This document shows positions 57,044 to 64,000 of a stretch of DNA of 64,000 nucleotides, in pieces. A program made the position numbers and the translations under genes. The DNA comes from Sarocladium kiliense (Eukaryota > Ascomycota > Sordariomycetes > Hypocreales > Sarocladiaceae), in assembly GCA_030734395.1 (NCBI GenBank), contig JAUZTG010000029.1:6138001-6202000 (forward strand). The letters are read 5' to 3'. Each line of letters begins with the position of its first letter. Positions within the stretch are counted from its first letter, which is position 1. Under the pieces are notes generated by a model that did no database searches, was not told the DNA's origin, and saw only the letters and a list, made by a program, of their open reading frames with translations.

Positions 57044-57774
57044 ATGATGTTTCGCATGACAAACTTGAATTCGAAGCCACAGTGCGACATGCCTATGAAC
57101 TCAATGATCAAAGAACAACCTCGGAAGGGAAAGGGTAGAGTTCTATTGTTGGCCGTGGAGGAATGGCGAGGTAAGTGGCATGCCTCCCTCATTCAGCTAC
57201 TCATTGACTTGTTCCGAGACCTTCTCAACCGCCTGGAGGACAGTTCGATCAAAGACTGGAGGTGCCGGCAGGCACGCTCACCTGAAGAGATCTATGTCCC
57301 TCATACGGAAATATATGACGAAGATTGGACCAAAGCGGAGTCCATTGATCTCCAATTTGAATTGATACAAGGGCTTTCAGCACCGGAACGGAAAGCTAAA
57401 GCCAGGGGCGAGACCGTCATTGAGATCTCATTTGAAAGCATGAACCAGCTCTACTCTGAAGCGACATCTGGAGAGCGATGGGGGACACAATTTTACCAAT
57501 CTTTGACTTGGTGGAGTGCATACTGGGCCCTCAAGACGTTGACAGCACTTGGGGAGTAACTTTTCCGTACAGACGTGCTGTTGACTTCTCGGATTTGTTC
57601 CAAGTTCTATTGGTTTTCGTGGCGATGAGGAACTTGAAAACACGCATCGACGGGCAAGACTTCAGCGGTGCATCGGGCTTATGTGATCTATTGTGGCCTT
57701 GTACCGATGCGCGCATTGAGAGCATAGGAGATGTTACATCATCCGACTTTTTCCAGCATCCAGATTACCAATAG
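57044..57774 (+). CDS. Unknown gene; two overlapping frames, structure uncertain
   Basis: Frame 1 runs from ATG at 57044 to a stop at 57559 (171 aa): a Lys/Arg-rich start, a helix WHASLIQLLIDLFRDLLNRLED and ETVIEISFESMNQLYSEATSGERWG. Frame 2, from 57478 to 57774 (98 aa), reads DTILPIFDLVECILGPQDVDSTWG, FSDLFQVLLVFVAMRNLKTRIDGQDFSG and so on, and looks as protein-like as frame 1 near the overlap. Either an unseen intron or a one-base frameshift may join them, or only one is real. I recognise no family. The call covers the span of both. Confidence 0.4.
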
Positions 57775-58155
57775 AGTGACAACTGTGGTGATATCAAGGC
57801 GGCAGGACAAAAGGATAACGTGAATGTGACACGTTCGAGACGCCGCCCTGCCTGCGATGATTGGTTCGGTGGATAGCCGCCCAGGCCCATGCTCCACAGC
57901 AGAGGGTGATTAGCGAATACCCCTGGTCACCCACCTTTCTCAAGGTGGGATGTACCATCCAATTCAGTGTGCACGGCCCGGTGGGCTGAGATGCTCATCA
58001 CCAACAGTATGAAGTGGCACGAGTGACTAATTCCCATGGCTGTTGGCTCAGTTAAGACTACTGCAAGCGAGACCCTGGCACTGCGGCGAGCATTTAATAA
58101 CTCCGACCTTGCTGCCATTATGTCCGTGCACATCTCCCCCGTGCTACACTTCCAA
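57775..58155. other. Upstream region of the JmjC/SET gene, 380 bp
   Basis: No gene called here. Two ATGs (58036 and about 58,117) lie in the same frame as the preferred start at 58156 and would add 40 or 13 residues without family resemblance. Confidence 0.4.
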
Positions 58156-60831
58156 ATGGCGAGAACGAAGCAGACTGTCTATGCGTCGAGTGCCTACGTC
58201 TACCATGCTCAGAACAGCGAGAGACTGGCCCCAGGAGGGAGACGACAGCGACAAAGTTGGCAATCCTTCCACAGCAAACGACGATATCACCACTCGTCTG
58301 CAATCCCTCGACGTCCAGATCGCCAGTATAAAAAAAAACATTCAGAAGTACTTTTCATTGATCCCCCATCAGCGAACGACGAGGAGAAGCTCTGTCTCTC
58401 GGGACAAGCGGCAACATAAAGCAGAGGAACTTGGGCGCGAAATACAGAAATGTCTCATTTCCTTGACTACGGACCTGGAACACGTCAAGAAACTCGTCGC
58501 GAAGCCCCGGTCGGAAGAACCATCAATGCCAACAACTCCGCGACCCTCGACCTCTGCAGGAGAAGGTGCTGAAGGGGAAGCTGAAGGGGAGAATGCTGAA
58601 GGCGAAGAAGGGGAAGACGAAGCGGAAGAAACTGCGGAGGAGGGCTCTCACGACACAGGTGCAGAAACAGAGGCAGAGCCCGAAGCCAGCGAAGGCATCG
58701 AAGACGTCGAAGAGGATGACTTGGACGACACGGAAGAAGCTGAAGTAGAGGAAACATTCGAGTCCGACACGACCATGGAGTCAGCTGCCGAGGCTTGTTC
58801 AGGAAGCTTCCACCTCGCCCAAGCTGACCTAGGGGAGAACTTGGTACCAATTCTTGAAAGGTTCAGCGCATCAAGGTCGTTCAAGGGAGTCGCACATATG
58901 GACACAGCAGAGATTGACTGGAGCAACATTTTGGGCAAGATGACGGAATTTACGCCGAGCAAGGGTAGAACTTGCGGGATTGTTCTCCAACCCCGTACCG
59001 ACTTTTGCTTACTTTCCAGTTGTCCGACTGCGAAGTTTCGACTGCCGCCGCCAGCTCTACCTGATAAAGTAGAGCGTCTGACTCAATCACAGCTTGAGAA
59101 GCGACTTGATGAGATTCTCACGACAGCCCCGCAAGGCCCTGTGCCTTACTACATCGGTCCTCCATGGACATCGGATCTTGACCATATCCTGCATCCAGGG
59201 GAAACACTTCTACAACAGCTCGGACATGTCCAAGGAGTTACAAGTTATTACAGTCATTTTGGAGCCATCAACTCTGGCACAGCAATGCATAAGGAAGATG
59301 GGGGCATTCGATCGGTCAACGTGACGCTTGCGGGACTGAAGGCTTTCGCCTGCGTTCACATAGGCGACACCGAGAAATTCGAAAACTTCGTCAAGCGCCG
59401 TTGGGGTGGCGGACCCTGCGATCAGTTCGTTCGCCACAAGGCACTTTTCATCCCACCAAAAACACTGGAAAGAGAGGGAATCAGGTTCACCATGCACTTG
59501 ATGGGGCCGGGCGACATGATCGTTACTGAGCCAGGGCAGTACCACCAGGTTCTCAACCTCACCACCTGTTTCGCAGTCTCAATCAATCTTACTTATCGAG
59601 GCAAGAGATTCCCCGACAAGGTTAAAACTTGCAAGGAATGTGGAATGCACGGGCGGGACTTTCAGAGCCCGAAACGCAAACGCTTGGACGATACACAGGG
59701 CTCAGATTACCATCGCGTAAAACGGACACCCCGACTGCGCCCAGAGGTTGCAGAGATGATGCGAAATATTCATCGCATCGATCCAGCTTGCCACATTCCT
59801 TATCGAGAAGATGTGCATCCAACTCCGGTCGTGCTGCAATTGGCGGCGACCGTCTGTAGTCGACCCGCGATTGAGCAGCTGATGAATCTTATTCAACAGA
59901 AAAGAACCCTTCCTTTGGAGATGGAGAGAACGCTTCACGGTGGTCGACTCCAAAGAGCGTTTCAGCGCCTGGCACTCCGGGATAAGAGAAGCAGTTTCAC
60001 AACACTTCAGAAGAGACTTGCCCAGCTTCAGCTCGCAGAGGAAATAACAAAGGCTAATAATGGGAGAGAGCGCATGCAATCAAGCGTTCTACGCAAGATG
60101 GCGGATGACGCTGGTTTGTCCGACACTCAATTCGAATACCATCGCTCCGAGGGTTTCAGGTGGAAGAAACTCTGCGGACCTTACCAAGGGCTCCTTTGCT
60201 TGGTCCTTCCCTATCCTAACCTCTTCAAGCTGACAGCTGAGAGCTACAAATTGCAGGCAGAGGAGCTAGCATGCCTACACAGTCTTCTTGATGATGATGA
60301 TTTCTTCAGGGAGCTCGTTGGCATCGCGAAGACGTTTCAGGACTCTATAGACGGGACATCAGAGGATATCCAGTTCCGGTGGGAGGACAAGGAGGCTCGC
60401 AACGTCTTTGAGGATCCGACTACCATGATGAAACTGCTTAGCCCGATGCCCTACACAGCTCAGAATATCTGGGAGCCGGGTGAGTATCCTGGATGGATGC
60501 AGGACCTTGATCCCACTGCCTTGGGCGGACGAGAACAGGGCTGCGACTACTGCAGCGAAACTTCCTGTCTTTGCCTCAGCATAAGTTCCAGCCGGATGCC
60601 TCAATTAAGAAACTACGGGGATCAAGTGTTAGGCCTCCAAGCAATCGCAGCCGTCCCCGGTAAAGTTGCTTACGCGCGCGGTGCGTTTATTGGGACCTTC
60701 ACCGGTCAGATTGTCCCGCCTGGGTCGTTCAACGATCCATGGACCCATGATCTTCGAGTGGAGGGCCGTATAGTCTGTCAAATCCGAGCAGCGGATATTG
60801 GGAACTGCTTTCGAGCTTTGCGGGGCGTGGC

Positions 60832-60840
60832 GTCTCCCTC
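60832..60840 (+). repeat. 9-bp target-site duplication, left copy
   Basis: GTCTCCCTC directly before the left terminal inverted repeat; identical to 61338-61346. It is part of the SET-domain coding sequence. Confidence 0.95.
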
Positions 60841-61337
60841 GGCGGCTAATACATGGGCGCCCCCCTTTTGATATTTGGGCGCCCGGTGGTACATGGGTTG
60901 CTCTCAATTAAACCTCGAACACCCTTATCCAAATCAGAAAAACCAGAGTTTTAAGTATATAGAATTAAAGAACAAGCTGCTGGGGAAGCACATTCCTTTT
61001 TTCTCGTTTATTGTACTTCATTCTTCTGAGTCTGCAGTAAGGACTCATGTGTCTACCGTTGTACTACGGAGGGCGCGCCCGCCCGCTGATGTCAGCAAAC
61101 TCAAGCTTAAAAATGTACAGAAGCAATATAAGAATTCCCACCATAAACTTATGAGACTGGCACTTAATAAACCAGGGGAAAATATATATAATTCGTACAG
61201 AATTCTCTCATTATTTCCCTGCTCCTGATTTCCTAGTTTCTGTGGTTTGGTGGATGATATTCAGTTTTAAGTGAGAGCAACCCATGTACCACCGGGCGCC
61301 CAAATATCAAAAGGGGGGCGCCCATGTATTAGCCGCC
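60841..61337. mobile_element. Non-autonomous MULE-like element, 497 bp, with 66-bp perfect TIRs
   Basis: Both ends read inward GGCGGCTAATACATGGGCGC...GGTTGCTCTCA. The two 66-bp arms (60841-60906 and 61272-61337) are perfect reverse complements. A perfect 9-bp duplication flanks it, the size typical of Mutator-like (MULE) transposases. The ~365-bp interior is AT-rich and has no credible gene, so it must depend on a transposase elsewhere. Inside each arm GGGCGCCC occurs twice in close spacing, a possible protein-binding site. Perfect arms and duplication mean recent insertion and little mutation by RIP since. Confidence 0.95.
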
Positions 61338-61346
61338 GTCTCCCTC
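61338..61346 (+). repeat. 9-bp target-site duplication, right copy
   Basis: GTCTCCCTC directly after the right terminal inverted repeat; identical to 60832-60840. Confidence 0.95.
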
Positions 61347-61610
61347 TGCATGCTTAGTAAGCCGCAGAAGAGGTGGAAAATATGTATTGGCAGTCGAAGC
61401 TCTGCAGGACATAGAGGATGGCCAGGAGATCACCATTCAGAGGAGTAAGAAGGCTTGAAATTGCGATCAGGTGTAGGTCGATGGCTCAGCCTGTGGTGCC
61501 CAAGCTGTCCGAGTTCTCGGATACCTTGGCACGCCCCATGGGGACCCACGGTGACATTGTGTCTAGTGTCTCGCAGCCATAGCTACACTTGAAGATTTCC
61601 TCTGATACTA

Positions 61611-62828
61611 TCATACATGATTCAACCCTCCTGATACATTCCTTCGCTCAGGGGTTAACGGCTTCACCCAGAAATAAAATCGCAAGAAATTAAGAAACGC
61701 GACACCGGTGTACGTGACTGGTACATATTGTGCTCCTCGTCTAACCCACCAAAGCAACACCCTTGCGGTCCAAAGTGGACTCACAACCGCCCTGCCCATC
61801 CGAGACGTGAACGCCGCAGGAACAATATGTCGATAGAGGAATGTTTCGCAGTCGTAGTACGCCCGAGCATAGTGCGCAAAAGCGCGCTTCGAATCCGTGT
61901 ATGCTCGCATGTCATCTGTCCAAGTCCCGTGAAGCTCGGCTTCGGAGCCGATGTACCATATTTCGGGCCGTAGGAGGGATGTTGACTGCTCTCTAATGTT
62001 CATGAATATTTCGATGATAGAGATGGCACTCTTGCAGTTGGCCATGAGCACATTCTCCGACTTTGATCCATGAGCCAGGATGAGGATATCGGTCTTTCGA
62101 AGGATCGCTTCCAGGCCGTCGTAGCTATCGTAGTCCCAGTCTCTCCCATATTGAAGTGTCTGGATTGAAGTGCCCTTTTCCTGACTGAGCTCTTTTACCA
62201 GAGCCTGGCCCAGGGCTCCGCGTGCCCCTGTAATCGCGATCCTGCGACCTCGTAACGTCGAAGCGGTGCCGAAGCCCCAATCCACCAACCGAATCATCGA
62301 TCCAAAGTAGCCTTGGGGGTCTACATGGTGAAGAGCATGGTACTGAGGGCCTACAATGATTGAGAAGGGATCTCTAGGGAGCCTCGAATACGGACGATGG
62401 TTCGAATCACGCCCTCCATTGCAAGCGACCACGGCGGCCCGACCAAAAAGAATGACCATGGCTAAGGATATATCTTGATTCGTGACAGATTTAGGCTTCG
62501 GAACCAGGGCGTTAAGAGCTAGCCAACTGATCAGGCTTCCAATAATTTGACTTAGCAATTCTAACGGTGCGTTCAGTAAGAGGTTTCTTGTCGAGAACGA
62601 CTCATTGAAGGCTAAGCGTCGATCGAAGAATTGATGATGTGCAACGTGTGCGCGTGCCAAACGGCGTAGGAATGAATTTGTCTGGTTGGGCTGGTGGATC
62701 TTCCAGTGAATCAGATCGAACGCGAGTGAGCCTGAAAGGACATGAATTGTACAAAAGACAGTACAATATATCATATCTCGAAGGGAAGTAACAGCAAAAG
62801 AATCGTAGATCGAAATCATTCTCACCAT
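61611..62828 (-). CDS. Fatty-acid-hydroxylase (sterol desaturase type) / short-chain dehydrogenase fusion (405 aa)
   Basis: Intronless minus-strand frame. The N-terminal half is a membrane di-iron oxygenase: HWKIH (41-45), HVAHH (61-65) and HALHH (164-168) form the HX3H and HX2HH boxes between hydrophobic segments (about 15-40, 88-110, 118-138). The C-terminal half is a Rossmann SDR domain: RIAITGARGALGQALVKEL (TGxxGxxG, 200-207), ILILAHGSKSENV, and a Y310-x3-K314 pair in YTDSKRAFAHYARAYY. A late hydrophobic stretch (RVLLWWVRR...VAFLNFLRFYFWV) may tether it to the ER. This fusion is known mainly from cyanobacteria as a 'bifunctional sterol desaturase/SDR'. It may hydroxylate and then oxidise a lipid. 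An ATG-GTGAGA context at the start could also be a splice donor, so the first residues are tentative. Confidence 0.85.
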   Translation of the reverse strand: MVRMISIYDSFAVTSLRDMIYCTVFCTIHVLSGSLAFDLIHWKIHQPNQTNSFLRRLARAHVAHHQFFDRRLAFNESFSTRNLLLNAPLELLSQIIGSLISWLALNALVPKPKSVTNQDISLAMVILFGRAAVVACNGGRDSNHRPYSRLPRDPFSIIVGPQYHALHHVDPQGYFGSMIRLVDWGFGTASTLRGRRIAITGARGALGQALVKELSQEKGTSIQTLQYGRDWDYDSYDGLEAILRKTDILILAHGSKSENVLMANCKSAISIIEIFMNIREQSTSLLRPEIWYIGSEAELHGTWTDDMRAYTDSKRAFAHYARAYYDCETFLYRHIVPAAFTSRMGRAVVSPLWTARVLLWWVRRGAQYVPVTYTGVAFLNFLRFYFWVKPLTPERRNVSGGLNHV

Positions 62829-63424
62829 GATTGGTGATCCGGGCTGGGCTACAAGGACAGGGTAAAGGCTTTTCCTAGGAGTGATTGGGGAATCTAGCGA
62901 AAGACGTTACTTCTGACTACAAAAGGGTGAGGAATATGCAAGGGTGTGAGGACCATATATAGCAAAGGGACAAACTCAATTCCACCTCATTGCGAAGCAG
63001 AACGGGAAGAGAACAGCAACGAAACCAGAACCAGGAACAGGAACAAAAGCAGAAACAAAAACAGGAACACAAAGAGGATGATCCCGTCCTTCGGAGATAG
63101 GTCTGCTTGCGGATTGATTAATCAGGAGGCGTGCATTAGCGGAGCACGTACTAGCTGCTGGGTGTCCATAATCCAGGATTTGGACTTGATAGCTAAGCGC
63201 GCAGTACTTGCGGATTGCAGTGAATCATTGGCGCGCGCGCCGATGCTGCGAACATTTGTGCTCGAAGCATGCTGGATCCTGCAAGAATGATGTTAGTTTC
63301 CGGAACTCTGCATGAATCAGACAGTAATTTGCGCTGTGACTGAACTTACCTTCAGAAACATAAATTGATGTTGTGAACTCACAAGGTTTTCTGCATTTCA
63401 TTACCTTGTCAGCGGCATAGAAAC
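62829..63424. other. Intergenic region, 600 bp, with a short purine-rich repeat
   Basis: Divergent spacer. From about 62,998 to 63,074 there is a degenerate run of GAACAG/AAACAG/CCAGAA units on the plus strand. A frame across it (62,946-63,290) starts at GTG and encodes only N/R/K repeats, so I do not call it. Confidence 0.5.
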
Positions 63425-64000
63425 ATGCCTCGCCCCTTACCAGCAGAGCTATGGGTGATGATCTTAACCCATTTAGATGCGAGGTCTTTTCTATCATATC
63501 AATATCGAAACAATCATCTTACTGAATGTTTGGATAAGACAGGCCGCTTTTACGAAGCAGATATCAGCCTGAAGAACGCATCTCTAGTCTGCTGGGCCTG
63601 GCGTGCTACTCTATGGCCGGTCCTCTTTCGACATCTCTACTTCCGCGTATCCAATTGGTATCTACAGGCTGATGCTCTATTCCCAGGAGCAGGAAAGTTC
63701 ATCCAACAGTATCTTCGCCCCTTGCAGCGCGTCACTCAGACCGTAACACTCTTTGTCGCACCTGGCGTGGAGCCAATTCGTCGCAGAGGAACGCGTCACT
63801 ATGCCTTGCTCGATACCATCGCGGAGCTCCAACCGCATATGATCAGGGTCATTGGAAACTCAGTGTCCCTCGGTCTATTTACCCCAGGGACTGTCGACGC
63901 AACGCTGTCATGCGAGAAAGTATCCATGCTCAACATTGTACCCAGATGGGCGCCTGGCTTGAAGGACCCTGCCGCGAAGGATTGGTGGGACTCAGATATC
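63425..64000 (+). CDS. F-box-like domain protein, N-terminal part (runs off the window)
   Basis: Open frame from ATG at 63425 to the window end (192 codons, no stop). The start MPRPLPAELWVMILTHLDARSFLS is an F-box-like helix pair. It continues with LKNASLVCWAWRATLWPVLFRHLYFRVSNWY, the second part of the fungal F-box-like pattern (CxxWRxxxWPxLFRHLYF). Such proteins act as substrate adaptors of SCF ubiquitin ligases, or are uncharacterised members of large mould families. The C-terminus and any introns lie outside. Confidence 0.75.
   Translation, partial: MPRPLPAELWVMILTHLDARSFLSYQYRNNHLTECLDKTGRFYEADISLKNASLVCWAWRATLWPVLFRHLYFRVSNWYLQADALFPGAGKFIQQYLRPLQRVTQTVTLFVAPGVEPIRRRGTRHYALLDTIAELQPHMIRVIGNSVSLGLFTPGTVDATLSCEKVSMLNIVPRWAPGLKDPAAKDWWDSDI

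Larger units (their letters stand above)
58156..61458 (+). pseudogene. JmjC + SET protein starting with the histone H3 tail sequence; interrupted by a MULE-like insert
   Basis: Exon 1 (58156-58176) encodes MARTKQT. A 58-nt intron (GTCTAT...CCCCAG, 58177-58234) joins it in phase to a long frame from 58235 (EGDDSDKVGNPSTANDD). Order: coiled coil (about 25-105), acidic Glu/Asp-rich region (about 130-200) and JmjC domain (about 340-460). The JmjC Fe(II) ligands are His359 and Glu361 (SGTAMHKEDGGIRSVN) and His444 (TEPGQYHQVLNLT). A cysteine/basic region and, from about 815, a SET-like domain follow (GAFIGTFTGQIVPPG, VCQIRAADIGNCFRALRG). Insertion of a 497-bp element at 60,840 adds a stop after nine foreign residues, giving 885 aa. 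Original sequence resumes at 61,347 with GGKYVLAVEALQDIEDGQEI and stops at 61,458. Without the insert and one repeat copy the gene would encode 912 aa. JmjC is intact; the SET end is lost. Confidence 0.82.
49890..64000 (+). mobile_element. Putative Starship giant transposon, left (captain) end; right end beyond the window
   Basis: Inferred from position. The break inside the 5S gene (about 49,890) is followed after about 330 bp by a DUF3435 tyrosine recombinase as the first gene, on the plus strand, reading inward. Starships are defined by such a captain at one end and by site-specific insertion; I recall one (Voyager of Macrophomina) described as using 5S rDNA. The missing 5' piece of the 5S gene is not found anywhere to 64,000, so the other end should lie outside. 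Contents after the captain: a small possible gene, a 2EXR gene, two unknown genes, a JmjC/SET gene broken by a MULE-like insert, a hydroxylase/SDR fusion and an F-box-like gene. The exact first base and the direct repeats could not be fixed. Confidence 0.72.

Noticed and set aside
58156..58176. MARTKQT as part of a true histone H3 gene
   Set aside because: The H3 sequence ends after seven residues; no histone fold follows in any frame.
62946..63290. 114-codon frame rich in N/R/K
   Set aside because: Starts at GTG and is the translation of a purine-rich repeat.
63425..64000. Right end of the Starship inside the window
   Set aside because: The missing 5' part of the 5S gene does not occur between 50 and 64 kb, and genes continue to the edge.
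1..64000. CRISPR arrays, bacterial operons or plasmid origins
   Set aside because: The sequence is eukaryotic, with introns throughout, and shows no regularly spaced direct repeats of that kind.

Overview
This window is nuclear DNA of a filamentous ascomycete (Pezizomycotina). Genes carry many short introns of about 45-100 nt with GT..AG borders and CTAAC/CTGAC-like branch sites. The families are typical of moulds: two Zn2Cys6 regulators, a Pth11-like receptor, an OPT transporter, a SesB-NACHT-ankyrin NLR and a DUF3435 recombinase. I cannot place the class or species with confidence.

Layout. 0-7 kb is a dense housekeeping block: Prp8 (cut by the window edge), a complex I B15-type subunit, SAP18, Prp18 and CSN1. 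7-10.3 kb is gene-free and includes the long pyrimidine-rich leader of a 941-aa Zn2Cys6 regulator (10.3-13.5 kb). An Xaa-Pro aminopeptidase and a small unknown gene follow. 17.9-24.7 kb holds a second Zn2Cys6 regulator divergent from a flavin amine oxidase, then a secreted lipase and a secreted bicovalent BBE-type oxidase, which could be a small catabolic or metabolite group. 26-36 kb has a Pth11-like receptor, a secreted SnoaL-like protein, a 15-exon DUF7605-type P-loop GTPase and a small cysteine-containing orphan. An OPT peptide transporter lies at 35.9-38.5 kb, followed by a 5 kb gene-poor stretch, a YCII-family protein and an NLR (44.5-48.6 kb).

The most interesting part starts at about 49.89 kb. 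A 5S rRNA gene on the minus strand is intact from its terminator to about 87 nt inward and then stops matching. About 330 bp further on begins an 800-aa DUF3435 tyrosine recombinase that points away from the break. This is the arrangement expected at the captain end of a giant Starship transposon inserted into 5S rDNA. I infer that 49.89-64.0 kb is the left end of such an element and that its right end lies outside the window.

Genes I place inside the element are a 2EXR protein, several unknown genes, a fatty-acid-hydroxylase/SDR fusion, an F-box-like gene (cut by the edge) and a JmjC + SET protein. A 58-nt intron lets the JmjC/SET protein begin with MARTKQT, the exact start of histone H3. 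It has been broken in its SET domain by a 497-bp MULE-like element with perfect 66-bp terminal inverted repeats and a perfect 9-bp target duplication.
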